Below are positions 7,687 to 16,442 of a stretch of DNA of 40,839 bases, piece by piece (the first letter of the stretch is position 1; each line of letters begins with the position of its first letter). The notes under the pieces were generated by a model that worked only from the letters and a program-made list of their open reading frames with translations, searched no databases and had not been told where the DNA came from. Source of the stretch: Vibrio aestivus (lineage in GTDB: Bacteria; Pseudomonadota; Gammaproteobacteria; Enterobacterales; Vibrionaceae); contig JYJN01000167.1 in the NCBI GenBank assembly GCA_003263845.1, positions 1-40,839 of the forward strand. The letters are read 5' to 3'. A program made the position numbers and the translations under genes.

Positions 7687-10293
7687 TTAAGACTCTAATG
7701 CCTTCGTTACTTTCTCAAACAGATCTTTTGCTAGATTGTCCATTGCCTTTAGCTTTTCAAGTTCAGCCTTGATCAGCGCTTGGCGTTTAGGATCATATTT
7801 GCGGAACTTAAGCAGTGGATCAATCAGCCTCGAAGCAACTTGAGGGTTCGAACTGTTTAACTCACGCAGTATCTCACCTGCAAATTGATAACCTTCGCCA
7901 GTTACTGAATGAAACTGAACAGGGTTCATGTTAAAAAATGCGCCAACTAAACTGCGAGTACGGTTCGGATTCTTTAAGCTAAATGCCGCATGAGACATTG
8001 TACTTTTCACTTTTTCTAGTGCGTTGTTTGCAGGGTTTGTGCCTTGAAGTGCAAACCATTTATCCATGACAAGCCCATCTTGTGTCCACTTGTCACTGTA
8101 GTCAGACATTAAGCTTTCACGACATTCCAACTGCGCACTGTTTGCCGCATTCATTGCTGCAATAGTATCGGTCATATTGTTAGCAGAGTCGTACTGACTT
8201 AACACCAAACCATTTCCTTGCTCAGTGAATGCTAAGTAAGACAGCGCGATGTTACGTAACGCTCGCTTACCAATAGAAACATGTTCAATGGAATACTCTT
8301 GTTGATTTAAACTGTGGTAAACAGCTGTTAGTTCATCGTGCAATTCGTTAGCAAGTTGAATTTTGATAGACTTAAGCACGTGAGCTATCGCATCAACATC
8401 AACTTGTTTGTACCAACCGGAAACTTCATTGTGACTTGGCAGCGCAAGCATTTCTGCGATAAAAGCAGGCTCTAACGTATCACTCAGCAATACACCGCGG
8501 AATGCATCAACCACTTCTGAACTAACGGCAACGTCGTCCCCAGCCTGAACCGTCTCGACATTCGCTTTGATGTACTTCGCCAACAACATTTGACCAGCAT
8601 CCCAACGAGCAAATTCATTGCGAGCTTGAGACATCAAGAAAATAAGCTCTTCATCTGAGTAGTCATACTCAAGTACCACAGGTGCTGAGAATTCACGCAA
8701 CATCGATGGAATTGGACGTGAATTTACATTCTCGAAGACGAAGCTTTGGCTTGCTTGCTTTACGTCAAGAACATTGGATACCGGCCTACCGTTACATTGT
8801 AACTCAATCACATCGCCAGCTTGCGTGTATAATTCCACATTAAACGGAATGTGAAGTGCCTGTTTTTCTTCTTGATCTAACGTTGGTTCAGTCTTTTGAA
8901 CAACAGTCATTGTATAAGTTTTCTCTGCGTCATCATAAGATGTCGCTACTGAAAGCGTTGGTGTACCTGACTGGCTGTACCACAGACGGAACTGTTTCAA
9001 ATCGACACCTGAAGCATCTTCCATTGCTGCAACGAAATCTTCACAAGTTGCGGCCGTTCCATCATGGCGCTCAAAGTAAAGCTTCATACCCTTCTGGAAT
9101 CCATCTTCACCTAACAAGGTGTGCATCATTCGAATAACTTCACTGCCTTTCTCATAGACCGTTAAGGTGTAGAAGTTATTCATTTCGATAACTTTCTCTG
9201 GACGAATAGGATGAGACATTGGACTCGCATCTTCGGCAAACTGTGGGCCGCGAATGATTCGGACATTATTGATCCGGTTTACTGAACGTGAGCCAAGATC
9301 AGATGAGAATTCTTGGTCGCGGAAAACCGTTAAGCCTTCTTTTAGTGAAAGCTGGAACCAATCGCGACAAGTAACACGGTTACCCGTCCAGTTGTGGAAA
9401 TATTCGTGGCCAATCACTGCCTCAATACCAAGGTAATCGGCATCGGTTGCAGTTTGTGTATTCGCTAAAACGTATTTTGAGTTAAAGACGTTCAAGCCTT
9501 TGTTTTCCATCGCGCCCATGTTGAAGAAATCAACGGCAACGATCATATAGATATCTAGGTCATATTCTAGGCCAAAGCGCTCTTCATCCCACTTCATTGA
9601 ATTGATCAACGAAACCATCGCATGATTGGCACGATCAAGATTTCCTTTGTCTACGAAGATTTCTAAATCGACATTACGTCCTGAACGCGTGACATATTGG
9701 TCGCGAAGTACATCAAAGTCTCCTGCTACTAGTGCGAACAAGTAAGCCGGCTTTGGATGTGGGTCATGCCACTCAACCCAGTGGCGTCCGTTCTCAAGCT
9801 CACCGCTTTCAACACGGTTACCGTTACTTAATAGGAATGGGAAATTTGATTTATCCGCGATTACTTTTGTTGTGAACACTGCCAGTACATCGGGACGGTC
9901 AAGATAATAAGTAATGCGACGGAAGCCTTCGGCTTCGCATTGAGTGCAGAAAGCCCCGCCCGACTTGTATAAACCTTCTAGGGCAGTGTTTTGTTCTGGA
10001 TTAATTTTAGTGTCAATTGTTAACTCAAATTCAGCGGGTAAGTTTGAGATTTCTAACTGACCTTCGCTCTGTTTAAAGTCAGACCAGGATTCACCGTTAA
10101 CTTTGACTGAAACGAGTTCTAAACCCTCTCCATCAAGAGTCAGTGTGTGAGATTTTCCCACCTGCTTTACTTGAGAAACAGCAGTAACAATTGTTTGAGT
10201 ATCGTGTAAGTCGAACGTTAAAGAGATTTGTGAAATGGTATGCGAAGGTGCTTGGTAATCTTTGCGATATTTGGCTTGTGGAGCATCTGCCAT
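7687..10293 (-). CDS. pepN: Aminopeptidase N (M1 zinc metalloprotease)
   Basis: PepN removes N-terminal residues from peptides in the cytoplasm and is the main aminopeptidase in the late steps of protein breakdown. At 868 residues it matches the family (870 in E. coli). The exopeptidase motif GAMEN lies near residue 261 and the zinc motif HEYFHNW near 297-303, with the third zinc ligand Glu in LKEGLTVFRD about 20 residues on. The transition-state Tyr is expected in NNFYTLTVYEKGSEV near 375-380. Domain order is an N-terminal beta saddle, the thermolysin-like core, a beta sandwich (about 440-545) and a C-terminal helical domain. The ATG at 10293 follows an AAGGAAA ribosome site. In enterobacteria pepN is also close to pyrD; here NAD-GDH and DUF2835 lie between. 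Confidence 0.97.
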   Translation of the reverse strand: MADAPQAKYRKDYQAPSHTISQISLTFDLHDTQTIVTAVSQVKQVGKSHTLTLDGEGLELVSVKVNGESWSDFKQSEGQLEISNLPAEFELTIDTKINPEQNTALEGLYKSGGAFCTQCEAEGFRRITYYLDRPDVLAVFTTKVIADKSNFPFLLSNGNRVESGELENGRHWVEWHDPHPKPAYLFALVAGDFDVLRDQYVTRSGRNVDLEIFVDKGNLDRANHAMVSLINSMKWDEERFGLEYDLDIYMIVAVDFFNMGAMENKGLNVFNSKYVLANTQTATDADYLGIEAVIGHEYFHNWTGNRVTCRDWFQLSLKEGLTVFRDQEFSSDLGSRSVNRINNVRIIRGPQFAEDASPMSHPIRPEKVIEMNNFYTLTVYEKGSEVIRMMHTLLGEDGFQKGMKLYFERHDGTAATCEDFVAAMEDASGVDLKQFRLWYSQSGTPTLSVATSYDDAEKTYTMTVVQKTEPTLDQEEKQALHIPFNVELYTQAGDVIELQCNGRPVSNVLDVKQASQSFVFENVNSRPIPSMLREFSAPVVLEYDYSDEELIFLMSQARNEFARWDAGQMLLAKYIKANVETVQAGDDVAVSSEVVDAFRGVLLSDTLEPAFIAEMLALPSHNEVSGWYKQVDVDAIAHVLKSIKIQLANELHDELTAVYHSLNQQEYSIEHVSIGKRALRNIALSYLAFTEQGNGLVLSQYDSANNMTDTIAAMNAANSAQLECRESLMSDYSDKWTQDGLVMDKWFALQGTNPANNALEKVKSTMSHAAFSLKNPNRTRSLVGAFFNMNPVQFHSVTGEGYQFAGEILRELNSSNPQVASRLIDPLLKFRKYDPKRQALIKAELEKLKAMDNLAKDLFEKVTKALES

Positions 10294-10367
10294 GTCATTT
10301 TCCTTGTGACTGGATTCAGTGATTGATTCACCGTTGATATAATTAGTCTAGATTACTATGGCAGGTA

Positions 10368-10401
10368 TAAAAAAACGAGGTATCACTAAGAAATACCTCG
10401 T
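10368..10401 (-). terminator. Terminator of the secreted hypothetical gene
   Basis: ACGAGGTAT (10375-10383) pairs with ATACCTCGT (10393-10401). On the minus strand it is followed by a run of seven T. It separates the 10479-11162 gene from pepN. Confidence 0.8.
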
Positions 10402-10478
10402 CAATTTGCTGGTTAAACTAACGCTTCCAATCTATTTGGTCACGTTGTGTGTTTACAGTAGTCATAAATATGGAATGT

Positions 10479-11162
10479 CTACTCAGTAACTCGATTAAGA
10501 ACTGCAAACATATCTCCGTTTTCGCCTTCCAATGTGAGCTTGTCACTATTTAAAGTGTATCGTGTATCGTGTTCACCATCTGCATACAGCAATACAAGAT
10601 GGTCGCCTTCAGTGTAATAAACACCTTGGTGTATCGCTTCTTGGCCATCGTCGTTACTGACTCTAAACATGAACACAAAATCCGGCTGCAGCAGTAAGTC
10701 CATTTTCTCTACATCACTCGCCATTAAATCCGAACCACCTAAACTTTCACTCGACCACATCCCCGCGAGTGAGTTCGACAGTGCTTTCGTAAATGTCACA
10801 CCGTTTAAATTGAGCATATTGTGATTTGCTTGATATCCGTAAACTTGCGGCTCGTCGGTATTCAAACCAAGAATAATCGTATCTTCATTGGCAGTGTACA
10901 AACCTTCCCAATGGTCGACGCTATAGTCTTGCTTCTGAATATCGATAGTAAAGGCGTAATTCGAGTCAAGTGTGAGTTTAATGGCAATAAAGTTCTCTTT
11001 AGTCGCCTCAGGATCGTCATTAAACAAGTACCAGTCACCTAGCAATAACGGCATATCAAATTGAGTTAAGTCATTCTTATTCTTTTGTGGGTTCGTATTT
11101 CCTTCAGCATTCGATGCCGTCGAAAACGTAAGAATTGCTGCTAATACTAGGATCCATCTCAT
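10479..11162 (-). CDS. Secreted hypothetical protein with two similar domains
   Basis: I do not recognise the family. The 227 residues begin with a typical Sec signal peptide (MRWILVLAAILTFSTASNAE, likely cleaved after SNA), so the product should be periplasmic or secreted; no lipobox Cys is seen. The mature part looks like a tandem duplication. One unit runs from LLGDWYLFNDDPE to LNGVTFTKAL, the second from LAGMWSSESLGG to the end. Each has a G-x-W start, a strand pair ending in xWEGLYTANEDTIIL or HQGVYYTEGDHLVLL, and a closing strand with LNLNGVTF or LTLEGENGD. The pattern resembles small lipocalin-like beta proteins, which is inference. It is a single-gene unit, with a terminator after it and a CRP-like site about 70 bases upstream. 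Confidence 0.75.
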   Translation of the reverse strand: MRWILVLAAILTFSTASNAEGNTNPQKNKNDLTQFDMPLLLGDWYLFNDDPEATKENFIAIKLTLDSNYAFTIDIQKQDYSVDHWEGLYTANEDTIILGLNTDEPQVYGYQANHNMLNLNGVTFTKALSNSLAGMWSSESLGGSDLMASDVEKMDLLLQPDFVFMFRVSNDDGQEAIHQGVYYTEGDHLVLLYADGEHDTRYTLNSDKLTLEGENGDMFAVLNRVTE

Positions 11163-11219
11163 ATGCTCTACCTCACACTTTTTATTTAAGCTTAGGAGGG
11201 CTTTTTCGATAATGCTAAG

Positions 11220-11241
11220 TAATTTGATCTAAATCACATTT
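11220..11241. promoter_or_regulatory. CRP-like binding site upstream of the secreted hypothetical gene
   Basis: The core is TTTGA-TCTAAA-TCACA, which matches the CRP palindrome TGTGA-N6-TCACA at 9 of 10 positions; the flanks AA and TTT also agree. The centre is about 69 bases upstream of the ATG at 11162. By eye only; no promoter could be fixed. Confidence 0.5.
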
Positions 11242-11251
11242 ATTCGGTTCA

Positions 11252-11282
11252 CAAAAAAAGCGGACCCATTGGTCCGCTTTTG
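11252..11282 (-). terminator. Terminator of prc (bidirectional shape)
   Basis: AAAAGCGGACC and GGTCCGCTTTT form an 11-bp stem around a 4-base loop, with a T-run on the minus strand. It lies about 20 bases past the prc stop. Confidence 0.85.
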
Positions 11283-11302
11283 AATAAGTTTTTGAAAAAA
11301 CG

Positions 11303-13297
11303 TTATTTAATCAGGTCAATCATGATAGCGACAGACTCATCTAAGTATGCATCTGGTACTTCATAATCCTTTGGAACGTCAGTTAAAGTCTTGAAAGCTT
11401 CATCGCCATTCGCAATTTGTCTCTGATTAATACGTGACAAACGTAACTCGTCTGACTCATCACTCTCTGCACGACGAGCAGCTTCATTTAATGACAGCGT
11501 ATTGTCGTCCTTTTCAGATTGATATTTGGCAATATCTTCCTGGATAAACGAGAACTCTAAGTCATCAGCGATACGAGCAACGTGTTTTGCACTTAACTTT
11601 TCAATGATCTCTTCATTACGTTGTAACGTTTGATACTTCACACGGTCGATCTGGTCCCAAGGCAGAGCGTTGTCTTCAACACTCTCCCCTGTTTCTGCTG
11701 GATCGACTGCAGATGGGAAGCTGATATCTGGTACAACACCTTTGTTCTGTGTACTGCCACCATTGATTCGATAGAATTTCTGAATCGTGTACTGTACATA
11801 GCCCAGCTCTTTTTCAAAGAGATCATAGATGTGATTCAAAGAGCGGTGTTGTTGGACCGTACCTTTACCAAACGAATTTTCACCGAGAATAATCGCGCGT
11901 CCGTAATCCTGCATTGCCGCAGCAAAGATTTCAGATGCCGAAGCACTGTAGCGGTTAATAAGAACAGTCAATGGACCTTTATAACTAATGTTACCATCGG
12001 TATCGCTATTCACATTAACACGGCCGTAGCTATCACGAACTTGAACTACCGGGCCACTCTCAATAAACAGGCCTGAAAGTGCGGTCGCTTCAGTCAAGGC
12101 GCCACCGCCGTTGTTACGCAAGTCTACGATAATGCCGTCAACATCTTGCTCAGTTAACTCTGCAATAAGCTTGTCCGTATCTTTAGCAAGACCAACGTAA
12201 AAGCTTGGCACTTCAAGAACACCAATCTTCTTACCATCTTGCTCGATAACTTCTGATTTAACCGCTCGATCTTCTAAGCGAATTTTGTCTCGAACAATTG
12301 TGACAACGTGACTTTTTGCATCTTTACCCTCTGGCAAGATCTGCAGCATCACTTTGGTCCCTTTCGGGCCTTTGATTAACTGCACGACATCATCTAAACG
12401 CCAACCGATAACATCAACAATTTCTTCGCCGTCTTGACCAACACCAAGAATTTTATCTCCTTCACCCAATTGCTTACTGCTCGACGCAGGTCCACCAGCA
12501 ACAAGTGAACGAATCACAGTGTAATCGTCCGTCATTTGAAGAACGGCGCCAATGCCTTCCAACGAAAGATTCATCTCCGATTGGAACTGTTCGGCATTGC
12601 GAGGAGAGAGATAACTCGTATGCGGATCAACTTCACGGGCAAACGCATTCATGTATAGTTGGAATGCATCTTCATTATGAGTTTGGCTGAGTCGTTTAAT
12701 CGCGTTGTTGTAGCGCTTGCCAAGAATCTCTTTGATTTCTGGCCACTCTTTGTCCGTCAACTTAAGGTTCAGAGCATCATATTTTACTCTTTTACGCCAA
12801 AGCTCATCGAGCTCTGCTGTATCTTTTGCCCAACTCTCTTCGCTACGATCAAGAACAATGACTTCATCCGTATCAAACTTCATCTCTTCGTCTAAAAGAG
12901 ACAACGCATATTTAAAACGCTCGTAGCGACGAACTATCGATTGGTTGTATACGTCAAAAGCAATCTGGTTTTCACCATTTTTAAGCTGGTCATCAAGACC
13001 AACAGACAGCTTATTGAACGAATCAATGTCCGCTTGAGTGAAAACATTACGATTGAAATCAAGCATTTCGATGTAACGGGTAAAAATGGCTTGAGAGAAC
13101 TCGTCGTTAAGAGTGAAGTGCTTGTAGTGAGAACGGGTAAATCGAGAAGTAACTCGTTTACTCGCAGTAGCGTGTTGAACTTCAGGGGCGAGGACTGGTA
13201 AGTCTTCTTTGCTAATTTTGGCTTCTAGAGCCTGAGCTGATGTAGCTGCTAGCCAAAGGCTAGCAGCAATCAGAGTCAATTTTGAACGGCATTTCAT
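11303..13297 (-). CDS. prc: Tail-specific protease Prc (carboxy-terminal processing peptidase)
   Basis: Prc is a periplasmic serine protease of family S41 that degrades proteins from exposed C-termini and processes FtsI and lipoprotein-linked murein hydrolases. The 664 residues begin with a Sec signal peptide (MKCRSKLTLIAASLWLAATS, cleavage near AQA). The PDZ domain lies around residues 235-330 (SLEGIGAVLQ, GEGDKILGVGQDGE). The catalytic Ser is in YSASASEIF near residue 450 and the catalytic Lys in SFGKGTVQQ near 475; DLRNNGGG precedes them. A C-terminal helical region follows, as in E. coli Prc. It lies 17 bases downstream of proQ on the same strand, the conserved proQ-prc pair, and probably shares its transcript. 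Confidence 0.96.
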   Translation of the reverse strand: MKCRSKLTLIAASLWLAATSAQALEAKISKEDLPVLAPEVQHATASKRVTSRFTRSHYKHFTLNDEFSQAIFTRYIEMLDFNRNVFTQADIDSFNKLSVGLDDQLKNGENQIAFDVYNQSIVRRYERFKYALSLLDEEMKFDTDEVIVLDRSEESWAKDTAELDELWRKRVKYDALNLKLTDKEWPEIKEILGKRYNNAIKRLSQTHNEDAFQLYMNAFAREVDPHTSYLSPRNAEQFQSEMNLSLEGIGAVLQMTDDYTVIRSLVAGGPASSSKQLGEGDKILGVGQDGEEIVDVIGWRLDDVVQLIKGPKGTKVMLQILPEGKDAKSHVVTIVRDKIRLEDRAVKSEVIEQDGKKIGVLEVPSFYVGLAKDTDKLIAELTEQDVDGIIVDLRNNGGGALTEATALSGLFIESGPVVQVRDSYGRVNVNSDTDGNISYKGPLTVLINRYSASASEIFAAAMQDYGRAIILGENSFGKGTVQQHRSLNHIYDLFEKELGYVQYTIQKFYRINGGSTQNKGVVPDISFPSAVDPAETGESVEDNALPWDQIDRVKYQTLQRNEEIIEKLSAKHVARIADDLEFSFIQEDIAKYQSEKDDNTLSLNEAARRAESDESDELRLSRINQRQIANGDEAFKTLTDVPKDYEVPDAYLDESVAIMIDLIK

Positions 13298-13314
13298 GCG
13301 TAGGAGTATCTCCT

Positions 13315-13941
13315 TTATGCGCGCAAGTGCTCCGCTTTAACAACCATTTGTAGGCCGTTTGCTAGTTGAACACGCACATCTTCCTTATTGATTTCAACAA
13401 TGGTCGCAGCCATGTTTCCTTTACCCATGTTCACGTTCACTTGATTACCAACGGTTACTTCGTCAGCATTCAGTGCACGTGTTTCTACAGGCTTGCTTGG
13501 TGCTTTTTGTGCTTTAGGCTGTTGGCGACGAGCTTGAGGCTTTTTAGCCGGTTTCGCTTTTGCCTTACCTTCTTCACGTGCTTTTTGCGCTTGTTCTTTA
13601 CGACGAGCTTGTACGCGAGCCTTGCTTTCAGCAAGAGCTGTTTTAGCGTGTTCTACGTGTTCTTCTTCTAGTTCACCGCATGCATTACCATCTAAATCAA
13701 CGCGAGTTGCGCCCGGTTTTACACCGTGTAGGTAACGCCATGATGATGTGTACTGTCTTAACGCTGCACGTAGCTGAGTTTTACTTACTTTAGGGTCTTC
13801 ACTTAGTCGTTCAGCAAGATCTTGAAAAATACCAATTTTCAATGGTTTTGCTTCACCTTCTAAAGTAAAGCACTTAGGGAAACATTCAGCAATATATGCG
13901 ATAACTTCTTTGCTGTTTTTTAACTTTTCAGTGTTTTCCAT
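13315..13941 (-). CDS. proQ: RNA chaperone ProQ
   Basis: ProQ is a FinO-domain RNA-binding protein that binds structured sRNAs and mRNA 3' ends; in E. coli its loss lowers ProP activity. The 208 residues have three parts. The FinO-like domain is at about residues 5-120 ([20 protein letters not shown], then [11 protein letters not shown] and [15 protein letters not shown]). A basic Lys/Arg/Ala/Pro/Gln linker follows at about 110-150. The C-terminal Tudor-like domain ([20 protein letters not shown], ending [12 protein letters not shown]) completes it. Length is a little below the E. coli 232, the difference being in the linker. It precedes prc and follows msrC. Confidence 0.96.
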   Translation of the reverse strand: MENTEKLKNSKEVIAYIAECFPKCFTLEGEAKPLKIGIFQDLAERLSEDPKVSKTQLRAALRQYTSSWRYLHGVKPGATRVDLDGNACGELEEEHVEHAKTALAESKARVQARRKEQAQKAREEGKAKAKPAKKPQARRQQPKAQKAPSKPVETRALNADEVTVGNQVNVNMGKGNMAATIVEINKEDVRVQLANGLQMVVKAEHLRA

Positions 13942-13996
13942 GAGGATTCCTGGTTATTGCGGACTGTCCGCGAGCATTAAGAGTAATTAATCAGGT

Positions 13997-14025
13997 ATTA
14001 TAGTGACCTGCAAACGAAAAACCAC
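13997..14025 (-). promoter_or_regulatory. Candidate proQ promoter
   Basis: A perfect -10 hexamer TATAAT on the minus strand (13997-14002) lies about 55 bases upstream of the proQ ATG. The -35 region at a 17-base spacing (GTGGTT) is poor, so this rests mainly on the -10. Confidence 0.35.
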
Positions 14026-14039
14026 ACTATAAGGTTAAT

Positions 14040-14513
14040 TTATGCCTTGTTAGCGTGTGAATTGAGCAGCTTTTCAACTTCTGTCATCAAAAATACCAGA
14101 CCTTCCTCGTCAACCTCGCTGAATCGACCAATTTTTGGACTATCAATATCCAGAACCCCCACTATTTCTCCGCCAATACTAAACGGAATGACAATCTCAG
14201 AATTACTTTCTGCATCACAAGCAATATGCCCTTCGAACTGATGTACATCGTAGACACGCTGAACTTGGTTTTGTTCCACAGCTGCACCACATACACCTCT
14301 CCCAACCGGAATACGCACGCAAGCAGGTTTACCTTGGAAAGGACCAAGAACCAGCTCACCTTCTTTCATCAAATAGAAACCTACCCAATTTAAATCTTCT
14401 AGCTCTAAATTTAGTAGTGCACTTAGATTAGACAGATTAGCAACAAGATCTGTTTCAGATTCCAGTAATGCGACAGCTTGTTTGGTTAAGCGATGGTAAT
14501 GTTCTATTTTCAT
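14040..14513 (-). CDS. msrC: Free methionine-(R)-sulfoxide reductase (GAF domain)
   Basis: MsrC (YebR family) reduces free methionine-R-sulfoxide in the cytoplasm using GAF-domain cysteines. The protein is a single GAF domain of about 157 residues. It shows the signature LVLGPFQGKPACVRIPVG, RGVCGAAV, and HIACDAESNSEIVIPF; the three family cysteines are at 65, 75 and 99. I take the ATG at 14513 (MKIEHYHRL), as the E. coli protein begins nearby and the ATG at 14543 has no ribosome site. It keeps the conserved position between proQ and letA, but here an ABC exporter is divergently inserted on the letA side. Confidence 0.9.
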   Translation of the reverse strand: MKIEHYHRLTKQAVALLESETDLVANLSNLSALLNLELEDLNWVGFYLMKEGELVLGPFQGKPACVRIPVGRGVCGAAVEQNQVQRVYDVHQFEGHIACDAESNSEIVIPFSIGGEIVGVLDIDSPKIGRFSEVDEEGLVFLMTEVEKLLNSHANKA

Positions 14514-14600
14514 ATTAACTTCTCTGTAAATAGGAGACTTCATTGTGACTTATACGTATTATGTGACCCTAAACTAAAATAGGACTTATTCTCAACTAAA

Positions 14601-16397
14601 ATGTCTGATCACACACACACTATTAGCCGCTCTTGGCTTATAACACAAGCAAAAAAACACAAGTCTAAGCTATTGATAGCTAATGCCATTGCGATTTTAG
14701 CAACCCTTATCAGTGTTCCAATTCCCCTTCTCATGCCGCTAATGGTCGACGAAGTGCTGTTGAACCAGCCTGCCAGCGGGCTAGATATGATGAACACTGT
14801 ACTTCCTCTGCAGTGGCAAACGCCAACCGGATATATAGGCCTTACCCTTATTTTGGTTTGTTTGATGAGGGCTACTAGCCAAGGGTTGAACATCTTTCAA
14901 AGCCGACAATTTACTCTGGTGTCGAAAACAATCACCTACCAAATTCGTACATTAATGATCGATAAGTTAGGCCGGATTAGCATTAAGCAGTACGAAACCA
15001 AAGGCAGTGGTGGCATTAACTCTCATCTCGTGACTGACATTGAGACCATCGACACTTTCATCGGCTCAACATTGAGTAAGTTCATCGTTAGTCTCCTCAC
15101 AGTACTAGGAACAGCTGGCGTTTTATTGTGGTTAGATTGGCGACTTGGTCTCTTTATTCTTTTGGTTAACCCTATCGTTATCTACTTTTCTCGCAAACTT
15201 GGCAGCAAAGTAAAGCACCTCAAGCGCCGCGAAAATGAATCTTTCGAGCGCTTCCAAAACCGACTGGTCGAAACCCTTGATGGCATCTACCAATTACGAG
15301 CAGCAAATAAAGAACGCGTTTTCCTCAATGAACTTAAAGAACAAGCGAATCAAATTCGGCTAGATGCTGACAAATACGCTTGGCAATCAGAAGCTGCTGG
15401 CCGCGTTTCCTTTCTTCTATTTCTATTAGGCTTTGAGCTCTTCAGAGCCGTTGCAATGTTGATGGTACTATTTAGCGATCTCACAATAGGTCAAATTTTT
15501 GCAGTGTTTGGCTACCTTTGGTTTATGTTAACCCCAGTCCAAGAATTACTCGGCATTCAGTTTTCATGGTATAGCGCAAAAGCGGCATTAAATCGCATCA
15601 ATAGCCTTCTCGATACGGAAGAAGAGCAGCGACCGAATAGTAAAATCAACCCATTCCAAGCAAACAGAGAAGTCGATGTTCAAATCGACAATGTGTGCTT
15701 CTCATATAATGCTGAACAGCAAGTATTGAATAACCTGTCACTGTCTATTCCAGCAGGTAAGAAAGTGGCTTTAGTCGGCGCGAGCGGCGGAGGAAAATCC
15801 ACGCTAATTCAATTACTTATAGGGGTTTACCAACCATCATCTGGAACGATCAAGTTCAATGGTGCCAATTCCGATGAGATAGGCTTTGATCTCATTCGTG
15901 ATCAAATAGCTGTTGTAATACAACAACCTATACTATTCAACGATACTTTGAGGCATAATCTGGCATTAGGTGGTAAGTTTGCAGACACTGAACTTTGGCG
16001 AGCACTAGAAATCGCCCAGCTCAGTGATGTGACTAGCCAGGTAAGCGATGGTCTTGATACTCAAGTCGGACGTAATGGTATTCGCTTATCCGGTGGACAA
16101 AGGCAAAGACTCGCCATTGCTCGCATGGTGTTAAGCGACCCTAAATTTGTAATTTTGGATGAAGCAACTTCGGCGTTGGATACTTCAACCGAAGCGAAAC
16201 TGCATAAGGCTCTGTCCCTATTTTTGAAAGGCCGAACGACATTGATCGTCGCGCATAGATTGTCTGCAGTAAAACAAGCGGACCTTATCTACGTATTAGA
16301 AGATGGTCAGGTTGCGCAAGTAGGCACACATGGAGAACTTGTAGCAGAACAAGGGCTCTATCAAACGTTATATGGCAATTTACAGTCTCTCAATTAA
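14601..16397 (+). CDS. MsbA-like ABC exporter, fused permease-ATPase
   Basis: A 598-residue half-transporter of the type IV ABC exporter fold, expected to dimerise in the inner membrane. The membrane domain fills residues 1 to about 330, with hydrophobic segments near 25-50, 70-90, 150-195 and 260-310. The nucleotide-binding domain follows, with Walker A GASGGGKST near 393, Q-loop VIQQPILF, signature LSGGQRQR, Walker B FVILDEATSALD and the H-loop VAHRLS. The substrate cannot be read from sequence; MsbA-like lipid flippases, peptide exporters and drug exporters share this layout. It is divergent from msrC and 45 bases upstream of letA with no terminator between, so co-transcription with letAB is likely and a lipid role is a reasonable guess. 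A good ribosome site is not visible before this ATG. Confidence 0.85.
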   Translation: MSDHTHTISRSWLITQAKKHKSKLLIANAIAILATLISVPIPLLMPLMVDEVLLNQPASGLDMMNTVLPLQWQTPTGYIGLTLILVCLMRATSQGLNIFQSRQFTLVSKTITYQIRTLMIDKLGRISIKQYETKGSGGINSHLVTDIETIDTFIGSTLSKFIVSLLTVLGTAGVLLWLDWRLGLFILLVNPIVIYFSRKLGSKVKHLKRRENESFERFQNRLVETLDGIYQLRAANKERVFLNELKEQANQIRLDADKYAWQSEAAGRVSFLLFLLGFELFRAVAMLMVLFSDLTIGQIFAVFGYLWFMLTPVQELLGIQFSWYSAKAALNRINSLLDTEEEQRPNSKINPFQANREVDVQIDNVCFSYNAEQQVLNNLSLSIPAGKKVALVGASGGGKSTLIQLLIGVYQPSSGTIKFNGANSDEIGFDLIRDQIAVVIQQPILFNDTLRHNLALGGKFADTELWRALEIAQLSDVTSQVSDGLDTQVGRNGIRLSGGQRQRLAIARMVLSDPKFVILDEATSALDTSTEAKLHKALSLFLKGRTTLIVAHRLSAVKQADLIYVLEDGQVAQVGTHGELVAEQGLYQTLYGNLQSLN

Positions 16398-16442
16398 AAG
16401 CAGTCAATAAGAGACACTGTAACGCAATGGATTCAGGGATTA

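Noticed and set aside
11630..12076. 148-codon open frame opposite prc, and many similar frames opposite pyrD, NAD-GDH, pepN and others
   Set aside because: They lie inside well-supported genes on the other strand, have no ribosome sites or family resemblance, and disappear as explanations once the real genes are accepted.
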